From Enterococcus ureilyticus (lineage in GTDB: Bacteria > Bacillota > Bacilli > Lactobacillales > Enterococcaceae): DNA of 64,000 nt. Both the position numbers and the translations under genes were made by a program. Positions within the stretch are counted from its first letter, which is position 1. The number at the start of each line of letters is the position of its first letter. The notes under the pieces were generated by a model. It was not told the DNA's origin, ran no database searches, and saw only the letters and a list, made by a program, of their open reading frames with translations. The stretch spans positions 62,001 through 126,000 of the forward strand of contig NZ_MIKC01000039.1 in assembly GCF_001730315.1 (NCBI RefSeq), read 5' to 3'. Shown piece by piece: positions 45,063 to 53,421 of the stretch.

Positions 45063-45259
45063 GGGATAAAACAAAAAACGTTATTGGAGCAGTTAGTGAG
45101 AAAAAGTCACTTTTTCAACAACTCCCTAAAAATGCCTCAATCCGAAAAGTGCATGGATTCCTTTTTAGTCCAGTTGCTCAAAATTTAACGACTTTTTATC
45201 ATCCTAAAACTACCAATACCGCTATCAATTATCTAGAAAAAGTATGCAGACTTTATTAA
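45054..45259 (+). pseudogene. C-terminal gene fragment, parent unknown
   Basis: A frame of about 65 codons reads a plausible protein tail (motifs LFQQLPKNASIRKV, HGFLFSP, NTAINYLEKV) ending in TAA at 45257. It has no start codon or ribosome-binding site, and the upstream DNA is a hairpin. The parent family was not recognised. Confidence 0.4.
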
Positions 45260-45327
45260 GTACATGATTTTAACAAAAAGTTTCCAGACAGACTAGAAAA
45301 TTCCAGTAAAATTAGGTACAATAAAGA

Positions 45328-45430
45328 ATGCTAGGACTTTGTGCTAGCAATTGGCAACTTGTATAGATAGTGTTCGCTGTCTATGCAAGGCTTCATCAAT
45401 TGGTTGTCGCCAAGTGATGAAGTGCCTTTT
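45328..45430 (+). ncRNA. structured RNA candidate with potential pseudoknot, copy 1
   Basis: Hairpin 1: TGCTAG / CTAGCA (45329-45350). Hairpin 2: a 13-bp stem CTTGTATAGATAG / CTGTCTATGCAAG closed by TGTTCG. Arm a, TTGGCAAC (45351-45358), pairs with GTT..GCCAA (45403-45413). Arm b, GGCTTCATCA (45389-45398), pairs with TGATGAA-GT-GCC (45415-45426). The order a-b-a'-b' makes an H-type pseudoknot; the b stem followed by CTTTTT alternatively acts as a terminator. TACAAT at 45317-45322 could be the promoter -10. A second copy lies at 45771. Confidence 0.6.
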
Positions 45431-45440
45431 TGCTTTGCAC

Positions 45441-45500
45441 CACTACGTTCCACTTCGATCTCATCAATTTCTAAGAACTAAAGCTCTAAGAATTGAAGGA
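45441..45500 (-). repeat. inverted copy of the 60-bp palindromic repeat found at 31759
   Basis: The reverse complement agrees with 31759-31818 at 51 of 60 positions, including CTTAG-N-GCTTTAG and GATCGAAG. It is flanked by CTTTGCA (45433-45439) and TGCAAAG (45531-45537), so the whole of 45433-45537 is palindromic. Confidence 0.7.
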
Positions 45501-45770
45501 CTACGACTGACCAAAGGGCAGAGTGGATGATGCAAAGTACAAGGTGAACGAAGTGAACGTTGTCTCCTTGTCTTATATCTATAATTGATCATTTGTTTTA
45601 ATTTGAAGTGAACCTCCTTTACTTGAATTTGTAGAATAGAAAAAACGATATCAGGAAATTTCCCAATATCGTCAACAATAGTCTCTAAAAATCATCTACC
45701 ACTTCTTCTAAAATAGCCCAAAAGTTAACAAACCTATGGCAAAATAGGTAAACTTTAGGTATAAGAAAAG

Positions 45771-45872
45771 AAGCTAGTACATGTTGCTAGCACTATTGGC
45801 AACTTGTTTGGGCAGTGTTCGCTGTCGTTACAAGGCTTCGATTATTTGGTTGTCGCCAATTAATGAAGTGCC
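45771..45872 (+). ncRNA. structured RNA candidate with potential pseudoknot, copy 2
   Basis: Aligned to copy 1: hairpin 1 GCTAG / CTAGC with a different loop, hairpin 2 keeping CTTGT...AGTGTTCGCT...CAAG, arm a TTGGCAAC (45796-45803) with GTTG-TC-GCCAA (45849-45859), arm b GGCTTC-G-ATTA (45834-45844) with TAAT-GAAGTGCC (45861-45872). In stem b a C-G pair of copy 1 is T-A here, a compensating change. A separate terminator follows. TATAAG at 45760-45765 is a possible -10. Confidence 0.6.
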
Positions 45873-45894
45873 AATTTATTTTATATTCTGATTT

Positions 45895-45924
45895 GAACAG
45901 CTCATTTATAGATGGGCTGTTTTC
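45895..45924 (+). terminator. terminator after structured RNA copy 2
   Basis: AACAGCTCAT pairs with ATGGGCTGTT around TTATAG, followed by TTC. The remaining 45925-46207 is AT-rich and holds the toxin-module promoter. Confidence 0.75.
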
Positions 45925-46138
45925 TTTGTTCTATTCTACCTTCTAAGTATATACGAAAAGAAGGCGAACACGCAACCTAATTTTCCTCTTAAACGCCATT
46001 AAATAACACGAAAAATCATTTCCTTATATATAAGATAAAATAACAGAAAAATGTTTTATTTTCCAAATTGGAAGTCATAGACTTGCAATTTTTTGTTTGA
46101 TAAAGAAATTCATGTTAGAGATAGCTAGAAATATGTGA

Positions 46139-46167
46139 TTTACTTCAATATTTTATTAAGATATACT
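46139..46167 (+). promoter_or_regulatory. promoter of the LXG toxin module
   Basis: TTTACT (46139-46144) and TATACT (46162-46167) are 17 bp apart, about 40 bp before the first gene of the module. Confidence 0.55.
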
Positions 46168-46207
46168 TGATATTAGGGTTGAAAAAAATATAAAGGAGTA
46201 TGAAAAA

Positions 46208-46495
46208 TTGATTGATGTTAACGGTGCAGAAGCACAGAATCAGGCGACCAAGATTGGTCAAGCTAACGATAAATTAACGATCTCCCAAACCGTGACCTTT
46301 TCTTCTGGGACAACGGTGCCAGGAAATACCACAGCAACTACTACTTTTGAAGAATTTAAAACCTCTTCCACAACAATCCAACAACTGTTAAATCGTGATG
46401 TAGCGAATATTCACAGCGCTGTTGCGGCGTTTGAACGAGCAGATTCCCAGACGAAACAGTTATTTGATAGACCCTTTACCGGTTTGATGAAATAG
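46208..46495 (+). CDS. type VII secretion WXG100-like partner (Lap1/TIGR04197 type)
   Basis: A 95-residue helical protein of the SACOL2603/TIGR04197 (DUF3130-like) group. TTG start with AAGGAG 8 bp upstream. In streptococci such proteins (Lap1) bind the LXG stalk and are needed to export LXG toxins through the EssC machinery. It is first in a co-oriented run with a DUF3958-like gene and an LXG toxin, the canonical order. Confidence 0.82.
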   Translation: MIDVNGAEAQNQATKIGQANDKLTISQTVTFSSGTTVPGNTTATTTFEEFKTSSTTIQQLLNRDVANIHSAVAAFERADSQTKQLFDRPFTGLMK

Positions 46496-46532
46496 CGATG
46501 CATTGAAGCGTTTAACTTAAGGAGTGGATGAT

Positions 46533-46898
46533 ATGAAAGAGGACGACATTAGAAAGAAGCGAATTGAAAACGAAGAAAAGCAAGAAGAAACTGTTCAGAT
46601 TAGCCTGTTACTAGAACGCAAAATGGAAGAATATGGACAGCTAGCTACGAGGGAACGGATACATAATGAACGGATATTAGCCTATTTTCATGGACAAGAG
46701 GAATTTTCTTTTTTTGAAGAGATTGTTGAAGAAGCTCGTATAGAAGAACGTCGATTTTTTGATGAAATGAATGAGGGTCAGGAAATAGTAAATAAGGAAA
46801 AACGACAATTAGAAGAGTATTCTGAAACCTTGTATGAAGCAGAATTACAAGCGCTGAGAGAGGAGGAAGATGCTCATGGTCAAAATGGTGATTGGTGA
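46533..46898 (+). CDS. LXG-associated helical partner (Lap2/DUF3958 type)
   Basis: A 121-residue, very Glu/Arg-rich helical coiled-coil protein. AAGGAG lies 8 bp before ATG 46533. Its size, composition and place between a TIGR04197 protein and an LXG toxin fit DUF3958/Lap2, the second targeting factor. Its end overlaps the toxin gene by 23 bp, implying coupled translation. Confidence 0.75.
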   Translation: MKEDDIRKKRIENEEKQEETVQISLLLERKMEEYGQLATRERIHNERILAYFHGQEEFSFFEEIVEEARIEERRFFDEMNEGQEIVNKEKRQLEEYSETLYEAELQALREEEDAHGQNGDW

Positions 46899-48531
46899 AG
46901 TCCAAACTCAAACAGAACAAATAAAATCATATGCTAAAACGTATAGTCAGGCATTGGAATCTGTTTCAACCGCAACGCAAGGGATTCAGTTAGCGGTAGG
47001 AATGAGCGGAGAAGGAATGGACGCCATAAAATCCTATCTTTCAAGCGTTTATCCAGCCCTATGCAAAGCAGCGATTCTTCATAGTGAGGCGGTTGTACAA
47101 GCGAATGAACAATATGTGGAAGCCTACATCTCTCAGTGTGGTAGTGAAGATTTAGATTCCGAAGAATTACAAGAGCAAATCAATGAAGCGGATAAGTTGA
47201 TTCAAGAGTTTCAATCGTCAAAAGACAGCTATACTCAAGCCAAACAAAATTTATCAGACGACAAAGATAAATTAATGGGCATGATTTTCCAAGCCGCAAT
47301 CACTATCATGGATGCAGGCATCACACGTAATCAAGCGAAGAAAGCCAAAATAGAGGAAAAACTTCAAAAATTTCTTGCATTTTGTGACCAGTCTACCAGT
47401 TATTTTGATGGGTTGAGTGATACAAGGAATTTGCTTTCAAAAGGAATGCAAGCTTTAGGTGTTAACGGTAACGGCAGTATTGGTCCTGGGAGTTGGAACG
47501 GTAAAGGATTTTCATTGAAGGATACATCTTGGATGAAAGATGTGAATAAACGTTGGAATGATCGCCATCAAACCAGTGAGCAGAAATTTGTGCGAAACTT
47601 GAAAGAGCAGTATGGATTTGATGATGAGACAGCACAAATTATTTTGAAAATGAAAGAAAATATTGATAAAAATTATCCTAATCTTTCACAGAGAGAACGA
47701 GATTATATTTTGAATCGTTTACTTGGTGGTTTGGTATATGGTGACATGAGTAGTGATGGACTAAAAGACACATTAAAAAAATTGTTAAACGGTAGTATGT
47801 GGGCAAATACAGCAGGTGTGGGAATTACTGATAGCAGTGGTGATGCTCTGTCAATCGAGGATCAGTTAAAGAAATTGCTTGGATTAAGTGATAGCGACTA
47901 CGATTTATTACGTTACAAAGTAAGGATACAAAATCTGATTTCATCGTCACCAACATCGTTAAATTGGGATGATTTAAAAGATTCTCAAAAGTCAGAATTT
48001 AAAGAAACTATACAACAAGTTCTAGGTTATAATTTAACCATGGAAGAGTTTGAAAAACTATGGAGAGAACAATTTAATAATATGAAAGACAAAGGAGACT
48101 TTGCACATCAGTCTATTACGCAAGCCACAATTTTAAATCCAGGTATTCCAGCAGCGGCTGGGAATGGAGGGCGTGAAAATGCTAATCGTTTATCTGGTTG
48201 GAAAGGTGATGCAACAAAAGCGGCTGAAGCAACACCAAGCTTAGGTCCAGATGATTATAAAGCGGATTTGGATTCAGAAAATATAACGTATTTAATGAAT
48301 AAAAATAAATGGTCTTACATGGATACAATGAATTATTATCACAATCACTTACGATCAGGACAAAGCAGAGCAGAAATTTTTACTGAACATACAGCATATA
48401 GTGAAGTGAAAAATACCATATTCAATAATTTAAAGGTTAATTCCATGAAAGAATTAAAAGAGAAATATTATGATTCTTATCGATTTTTATGTAACTTAAA
48501 AGATAAAAATAATGAATTGAAGGACTATTAA
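46876..48531 (+). CDS. LXG polymorphic toxin with TelC-like C-terminal domain
   Basis: A 551-residue type VII secreted antibacterial toxin. The N-terminal ~200 residues are the helical LXG delivery domain (AMGSGEG-like turn near residue 45, long coiled coil ~90-180). A middle helical region (~210-400) follows. The C-terminal domain carries DFAHQS (~409-414) and the Asp-rich DDYKADLD (~459-466). This pair resembles TelC, a calcium-dependent lipid II phosphatase acting outside cells; that match is from memory of the family, not an alignment. AGGAGG is 9 bp before ATG 46876. Three candidate immunity genes follow without a gap. Confidence 0.8.
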   Translation: MVKMVIGEVQTQTEQIKSYAKTYSQALESVSTATQGIQLAVGMSGEGMDAIKSYLSSVYPALCKAAILHSEAVVQANEQYVEAYISQCGSEDLDSEELQEQINEADKLIQEFQSSKDSYTQAKQNLSDDKDKLMGMIFQAAITIMDAGITRNQAKKAKIEEKLQKFLAFCDQSTSYFDGLSDTRNLLSKGMQALGVNGNGSIGPGSWNGKGFSLKDTSWMKDVNKRWNDRHQTSEQKFVRNLKEQYGFDDETAQIILKMKENIDKNYPNLSQRERDYILNRLLGGLVYGDMSSDGLKDTLKKLLNGSMWANTAGVGITDSSGDALSIEDQLKKLLGLSDSDYDLLRYKVRIQNLISSSPTSLNWDDLKDSQKSEFKETIQQVLGYNLTMEEFEKLWREQFNNMKDKGDFAHQSITQATILNPGIPAAAGNGGRENANRLSGWKGDATKAAEATPSLGPDDYKADLDSENITYLMNKNKWSYMDTMNYYHNHLRSGQSRAEIFTEHTAYSEVKNTIFNNLKVNSMKELKEKYYDSYRFLCNLKDKNNELKDY

Positions 48532-49146
48532 ATGAAAAAAAAGCTGTTAATCATTGTAGCATTGGGAATAATGATTATTATTGGATATAAAGGTTTGGAG
48601 TATTTGAAAATTAAAAATGTATTTGACGAAATTTATAGTGGAGAATATGATGATCTTGGTTATGTTTTAAATCCAAAAGGGTTTCCAAAGATGAAACAGA
48701 TTGAACGGTGGGACAGAAAAGCAGCAGATACTAATAATGTTGCAGGTCCAATAATTGAGAGTTACAAAAAAGAATTTCTGGGAAATGGCGAGTCATTATC
48801 AATTAGTTTTATGTTTTCTAAAAAAAAATACTACATTGAATATACCGAAAAAATTTCTCCCGAAGTTTCTATTTATTTTACGTTTACTTATTTTTTTAAT
48901 GATAAGGTAATCAAAGAAAATTTTTCTTTTTTAGATAACACAAAAGAAAATCATACGATAACAAATTATAGTGAAATAAATAAATATTTAAGTGAATATA
49001 ATATATCTAAGAGGGAACTAAAGAAAAAAGCTTATGATATTTTATATGATAGAGTAATCAAAGATTGGACGAATACCTATCCTAGCCGCTTTTCTGTAAA
49101 AGATATAGGCGAAGTTGACATTGAAAAAGATGAGTTTTTGAAGTAG
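48532..49146 (+). CDS. TipC-like immunity protein, paralogue 1
   Basis: A 204-residue protein with one N-terminal membrane helix (~4-22) and an extracytoplasmic domain. The ATG directly follows the toxin stop (TAAATG), so its translation is coupled to the toxin. An outward-facing anchored protein fits protection from a toxin that attacks lipid II outside the membrane, as TipC does for TelC. Conserved blocks with its neighbours: LEYLKIKNVFDE, GFPKMKQI, NTYPSRFS. Confidence 0.72.
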   Translation: MKKKLLIIVALGIMIIIGYKGLEYLKIKNVFDEIYSGEYDDLGYVLNPKGFPKMKQIERWDRKAADTNNVAGPIIESYKKEFLGNGESLSISFMFSKKKYYIEYTEKISPEVSIYFTFTYFFNDKVIKENFSFLDNTKENHTITNYSEINKYLSEYNISKRELKKKAYDILYDRVIKDWTNTYPSRFSVKDIGEVDIEKDEFLK

Positions 49147-49761
49147 ATGAAGAAAAGATTAATCATTGTTTTCATACTCCTGATAACTATTTGGGTCGGG
49201 TACAAGAGTTTGGAGTATTTGAAAATTAAAAATGTATTCGACGAAATTTATAGTGGAGAATATGATGATCTTGGTTATGTTTTAAATCTAAAAGGGTTTC
49301 CAAAGATGAAACAGATTGAATGGTGGGACAGAAAAACAGCAGATACCAATAATGTTGTAGGACCAGTAATTGAGAGTTATAAAGAAGAATATTTGGAGAA
49401 CGGTGAGTCTTTATCAATTAGTTTTATGTTTTCAAAAAAAGAGTTTTATATAGGATATACTAAAAAAATAGATTCCAATATCTCTTATGAAATTGGATAT
49501 AGATATGATAGTGAAACAAAAATTTTAAATGAAGACATCAGTATTATAGATGACAACATAGAAAAATGGGATATAGAAAAAGCGAACGAAATCCAAAAAT
49601 ATTTTGATAAATACAATATTTCAAAGAAAGAAGTACAAATAGTAGCGGATAAAGTCTTATACAATAAAGTTATCAAGGATTGGATCAATACTTATCCTAG
49701 TCGCTTCTCCGCAAAGAATATTGGAAAATTGATAATCAAGAAAGATCCATTTTTAGAATAA
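49147..49761 (+). CDS. TipC-like immunity protein, paralogue 2
   Basis: A 204-residue paralogue starting immediately after the previous stop (TAGATG). Residues ~20-100 are almost the same as paralogue 1 at DNA and protein level, while ~105-150 differ strongly and the C-terminus is again similar. This mosaic suggests duplication plus diversification or exchange of the central region. It has the same N-terminal membrane anchor. Confidence 0.7.
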   Translation: MKKRLIIVFILLITIWVGYKSLEYLKIKNVFDEIYSGEYDDLGYVLNLKGFPKMKQIEWWDRKTADTNNVVGPVIESYKEEYLENGESLSISFMFSKKEFYIGYTKKIDSNISYEIGYRYDSETKILNEDISIIDDNIEKWDIEKANEIQKYFDKYNISKKEVQIVADKVLYNKVIKDWINTYPSRFSAKNIGKLIIKKDPFLE

Positions 49762-49767
49762 ATTGAA

Positions 49768-50391
49768 ATGAGTAAAATAATGAAGAAGAAACCAAAGCTT
49801 GTTGTACTATGTATAGTTATATCTTTTATTGGATATAAAGGTTTGGAGTATTTGAAAATTAAAAATGTTTTCGATGAGATGTATTACACTGAAATTAAAG
49901 ATATAAAAAAGCAGACAGCAAACGGATTTCCTAAAATGAAACAAATCAAAAGCTGGGATAGAAAAAAAGTACAAACATTTGATGATTTAACCATAATAAA
50001 TGAACAATATAAGAAGGAGTTTTTGAAACAGGACGAAAATCTGACGTTTCATTTTGGATATACAGACAAAATATTATCTTTTGTGTATACAAAGAAGATA
50101 GATAACGGTGTTTTTTTGCAAATGGGTTATAGTTATTTTGTAAAAGAAAAGTTGTTAAAAGTGAAAGTCAACGTTACCTTATCGGGTGTAGATGAATTAG
50201 ATCCAACTACTAATAAAGAAATAGAAAAATATCTTGATAAATATCAGATATCAAAAGAATTTTTAAGGAATAAATCTAACGAAATTTTATATAACACTGT
50301 GATAAAAGATTGGGTAGAAAGTTATGATAGCTCTTTTACTGTAAAGAATATAGGTGAAGTTACTATTGAAAGAGATCAGTTATTAAAATAG
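49768..50391 (+). CDS. TipC-like immunity protein, paralogue 3
   Basis: A 207-residue, more diverged paralogue. The N-terminal helix and LEYLKIKNVFDEMYY, GFPKMKQI and VIKDW blocks remain. Either ATG 49768 or ATG 49780 could be the start. It may protect against a related toxin from another strain rather than the adjacent one (orphan immunity); this is inference. Confidence 0.68.
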   Translation: MSKIMKKKPKLVVLCIVISFIGYKGLEYLKIKNVFDEMYYTEIKDIKKQTANGFPKMKQIKSWDRKKVQTFDDLTIINEQYKKEFLKQDENLTFHFGYTDKILSFVYTKKIDNGVFLQMGYSYFVKEKLLKVKVNVTLSGVDELDPTTNKEIEKYLDKYQISKEFLRNKSNEILYNTVIKDWVESYDSSFTVKNIGEVTIERDQLLK

Positions 50392-50570
50392 ACGAAGAAA
50401 AAATTAATCGTGATTTTATACTTTTGATAACCATTTGGACCGTTTGCAAGGGTTTGGAGTATCTGTAAGTCAAAAATGTATTTGATGAGATGTATTACAC
50501 CGAAATTAAAGATATTCAAAAACAAAAAGCAAATGGATTTTCTGAATTGAGAATAAAGAACTTAATTTTT
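50392..50570 (+). pseudogene. decayed fourth immunity-gene copy
   Basis: The DNA continues with recognisable pieces of the paralogues (GGTTTGGAGTAT, AAAAATGTATTTGATGAGAT, TATTACACCGAAATTAAAGA), but with a stop in LEYL*VKN, no intact start and a truncated end after about residue 60. 50571-50700 has no gene; TATAAT at 50666-50671 is a likely -10 for the next one. Confidence 0.8.
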
Positions 50571-50704
50571 AATCGGAACTAGGAGAGTACAGAAATAGAA
50601 TCATGATTTCAATTCAGTTTTATTATAAAGAGCTTTAATTTCAGACATTTCCTCCCAATCAATAGTATAATAATCGTATCAACTATTGATCGTGAGGGAA
50701 TCAT

Positions 50705-51619
50705 ATGAAAATCGGAATCATCGGCTTAGGAAATATCGCGCAAAAAGCATATCTACCTGTGTACTCTCAACTAAGAGACCAAGCAACGTTTATATTATCC
50801 ACCCGAAATGAACAAACCCGAAAAGAAATCAGTGAAAAATACGGCTTCAACGAAATGGTTGCTTCAACAGAAGAATTGATTCAGACTGGAATAGTAGCTT
50901 GTTTTGTTCATGCGGCAACCAAAGTGCACGATCAACTAGTAAAACAACTACTAGAAGCGGGCATCCATGTTTTCGTTGATAAACCGTTAAGTGAAAACCT
51001 AGCAGAAGTCAAAGAAATCCAAGCTCTAGCAGCAGAAAAAAAGCTGATTTTGATGGTAGGCTTCAATCGCCGTTTTGCACCATTTGTAGACGAATTAAAA
51101 GCAGTTGACAATAAAAATATGCTGCTGATCCAAAAAAATCGAATAGCATCGGAATCTACAGCTAATTTTGTAATTTACGATTTATTCTTACATGTAGCTG
51201 ATACACTTGTCTATCTCCTTGATGATGATATCCGCCAGGTTCAAACCAAAATCATTGAGGAAGATGGCTTACTAAAAAGAGCGATTCTTCACGTAGAAAC
51301 AGAAACTACGACAGCCATTGCTTCAATGAATCTCTACGCAGGAGCAAATACAGAAACTTACCAAGTAACAAGTCCAGAAGGAACGTTAGTATTGGAAAAT
51401 CTAACAGATTTAACTAGCCAAAACCCGTTAGGGACACAACAACAAAAATTTGGCGATTGGACAACAACAGTAGAAAAACGTGGCTTTCAACAAATGGTGG
51501 AGGAATTTATCAAAGCAGTTCAAACTAATGATGGCACGTATTTAAAACAAGAAAAAGTCTTTACAAGTCATGAACTATGTGCGCAAATGTTGCGTAAGCA
51601 TCAAGAACATATTTTATAG
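50705..51619 (+). CDS. Gfo/Idh/MocA family oxidoreductase
   Basis: A 304-residue NAD(P)-dependent oxidoreductase. The Rossmann motif IGLGNIAQKAY is followed by the EKP-type motif (VDKPLSEN) with catalytic Lys, and a C-terminal beta-sheet domain. Substrate unknown; sugars or cyclitols are typical. GTGAGGG precedes the ATG. A decayed copy of its first 24 codons lies at 44498. Confidence 0.88.
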   Translation: MKIGIIGLGNIAQKAYLPVYSQLRDQATFILSTRNEQTRKEISEKYGFNEMVASTEELIQTGIVACFVHAATKVHDQLVKQLLEAGIHVFVDKPLSENLAEVKEIQALAAEKKLILMVGFNRRFAPFVDELKAVDNKNMLLIQKNRIASESTANFVIYDLFLHVADTLVYLLDDDIRQVQTKIIEEDGLLKRAILHVETETTTAIASMNLYAGANTETYQVTSPEGTLVLENLTDLTSQNPLGTQQQKFGDWTTTVEKRGFQQMVEEFIKAVQTNDGTYLKQEKVFTSHELCAQMLRKHQEHIL

Positions 51620-51690
51620 AGTCAGACTAGAAAGTTTCTCTTTGACATGCTAGAATAAAAAGGATGTTTGAAAGAAAGGAACGACTTTCG

Positions 51691-52593
51691 ATGAATAAAA
51701 TTGAAATGATGAATGAATTAACAGATATAACCTTACTATTTGATGAACCTTTGATGAATTTTACGTTTACTAAAACAGGTGGACCTGTGGATGTTCTAGC
51801 TTTTCCAAAATCAAAAGCGGAAGTGGCGACATTAGTCGAATATTGCAAAAGTCATGAAATCCCTTGGCTTGTCCTAGGAAATGCCAGTAACTTGATTGTC
51901 CGAGATGGCGGTATTCGCGGAATGGTAATTATGTTGGAAAATATGAAACAAATCTCTGTTTCTAAAAACCAGATCATTGTGGAAGCAGGAGCAAAATTGA
52001 TCGATACAACCTATGTTGCTTTGGAGCATGATTTGACTGGTTTTGAATTTGCTTGTGGGATTCCTGGAAGTATCGGCGGCGCTGTCTATATGAATGCGGG
52101 TGCTTACGGTGGAGAGATTAAAGACGTTTTCACAAGTGTTGATGTGTTGTTGGAAGACGGGACGATTCAAACCTTTACAAATGAAGAGATGGCATTTTCT
52201 TATCGTCATAGTGCGATTCAAGATATGCACTGTATTGTATTAGAAGCAACTTTTTCTTTAAAAGAAGGGGAAAATAGCGTAATCAAAGATCAGATGGTTG
52301 AGTTGACTGCACTAAGAGAATCGAAGCAACCATTGGAGTACCCATCTTGTGGCAGTGTCTTTAAACGACCAGAAGGACATTTTACTGGGAAATTGATACA
52401 AGATGCCGGCTTACAAGGCCTGAAATGGGGCGGCGCTCAAATTTCAGAAAAGCATGCAGGTTTTATCGTCAATATCGATCGCGCTACGGCTACTGATTAT
52501 GTAGAATTGATTGCGCATATCCAGCAAGTGATCAAAGAAAAATTTGATGTTGTATTAGAAACAGAAGTCCGCATTATTGGAGAAGAACGTTAA
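51691..52593 (+). CDS. murB: UDP-N-acetylenolpyruvoylglucosamine reductase
   Basis: A 300-residue FAD enzyme of peptidoglycan precursor synthesis (UDP-GlcNAc-enolpyruvate to UDP-MurNAc). Visible are [49 protein letters not shown] and SCGSVFKRP. It is the type II-like form lacking the extra domain. AAAGGA precedes ATG 51691. Confidence 0.96.
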   Translation: MNKIEMMNELTDITLLFDEPLMNFTFTKTGGPVDVLAFPKSKAEVATLVEYCKSHEIPWLVLGNASNLIVRDGGIRGMVIMLENMKQISVSKNQIIVEAGAKLIDTTYVALEHDLTGFEFACGIPGSIGGAVYMNAGAYGGEIKDVFTSVDVLLEDGTIQTFTNEEMAFSYRHSAIQDMHCIVLEATFSLKEGENSVIKDQMVELTALRESKQPLEYPSCGSVFKRPEGHFTGKLIQDAGLQGLKWGGAQISEKHAGFIVNIDRATATDYVELIAHIQQVIKEKFDVVLETEVRIIGEER

Positions 52594-52626
52594 AAAGAAG
52601 CCTTTCAGCAGGAAGGCTTCTTTTTC
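52591..52626. terminator. bidirectional terminator between murB and the CBS gene
   Basis: AAAAAGAAGCCTT pairs with AAGGCTTCTTTTT around a short loop. Confidence 0.92.
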
Positions 52627-52629
52627 TTC

Positions 52630-53274
52630 TTATTCAGCGTTCGCTTGTAAATCTTCAATTTCAACAACTTTAAGATTCTTACGCTCTAAATTTTCAACGA
52701 TCAAAGCACAAGTTTCTTCAGTAGTTTCTGCTGGTAATGTAATCAAAGTACGACGAATGAATTCATCTTCCCCGATATCCAAGGTAATACAGCTGGCGAT
52801 ACTGCTATGTTTGGCAATGATTTTTGTCATTGCAGCAAGGTCACCCTGTTTACCAGTCGTAGCAATTGTTAATACATAGCTGCCACGTTCTATATTCCAA
52901 GACTGAGCAAGGATATTCAATAATGTACTATGAGTTAAAATACCATAGAAATGATTATTTTCATCCAACACAGCGATATACGGTAATTCTTTGATTGTAA
53001 AAAAGACTTTGAAGAATGACGTGTTCACAAAAATAAATTTTGTTGCATTTTTCAACAAATAGGTCACTGGTAGACTCATGTCTCCGCCGTTTGCTTTGTG
53101 GCGGTAGATGTGCATTTTATAGATATTTCCTCTAAAAATCTTTTCCGATTCATCTAGGATCGGTACACAACGATATCCTGAATCTTCAAGGATCGTCAGT
53201 GCTTCTTCCAGAGTACAAGATTCATTGACGGTTGTAAGATTTTTCTTTTTGATAACAACGGATTTTAATAACAT
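52630..53274 (-). CDS. CBS-ACT domain protein, CbpA-like c-di-AMP receptor
   Basis: A 214-residue protein with two CBS motifs (~5-60 and ~75-130) and a C-terminal ACT-like domain (~135-205). Listeria CbpA, a c-di-AMP-binding protein of unknown output, has the same arrangement and length. Ligand binding is inferred from the architecture. It is monocistronic and converges with murB. Confidence 0.8.
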   Translation of the reverse strand: MLLKSVVIKKKNLTTVNESCTLEEALTILEDSGYRCVPILDESEKIFRGNIYKMHIYRHKANGGDMSLPVTYLLKNATKFIFVNTSFFKVFFTIKELPYIAVLDENNHFYGILTHSTLLNILAQSWNIERGSYVLTIATTGKQGDLAAMTKIIAKHSSIASCITLDIGEDEFIRRTLITLPAETTEETCALIVENLERKNLKVVEIEDLQANAE

Positions 53275-53421
53275 GTTAATCCTCCCGTAGGTTAAATTCT
53301 TCTAACAGGGTAATGATAACATAATTTGAAAGAAAACCATAGTTTATTGAGTATCCATTGACATTTTATTAAAAGAATGATAATGTTATTGAGTAAATTT
53401 GTGAATAGAGGAGGTTGAACA

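Noticed and set aside
45328-45872. CRISPR-like or tracrRNA interpretation of the repeated element
   Set aside because: Only two diverged ~100-bp copies, no regular spacers, no cas genes, and no anti-repeat match to a repeat array in the window.
45772-45896. Small open frame overlapping structured RNA copy 2, beginning ATGTTGCTAGC
   Set aside because: The equivalent frame in copy 1 is broken by stops and indels, and there is no ribosome-binding site, so the conservation is at RNA/DNA level.
46870-46875. Earlier in-frame start (ATG 46870) for the LXG toxin
   Set aside because: It lies only 3 bp from AGGAGG; ATG 46876 has normal spacing.
50641-50700. Full promoter for the Gfo/Idh gene
   Set aside because: TATAAT at 50666 is convincing, but no acceptable -35 lies 16-18 bp upstream, so it is mentioned only within the neighbouring feature.
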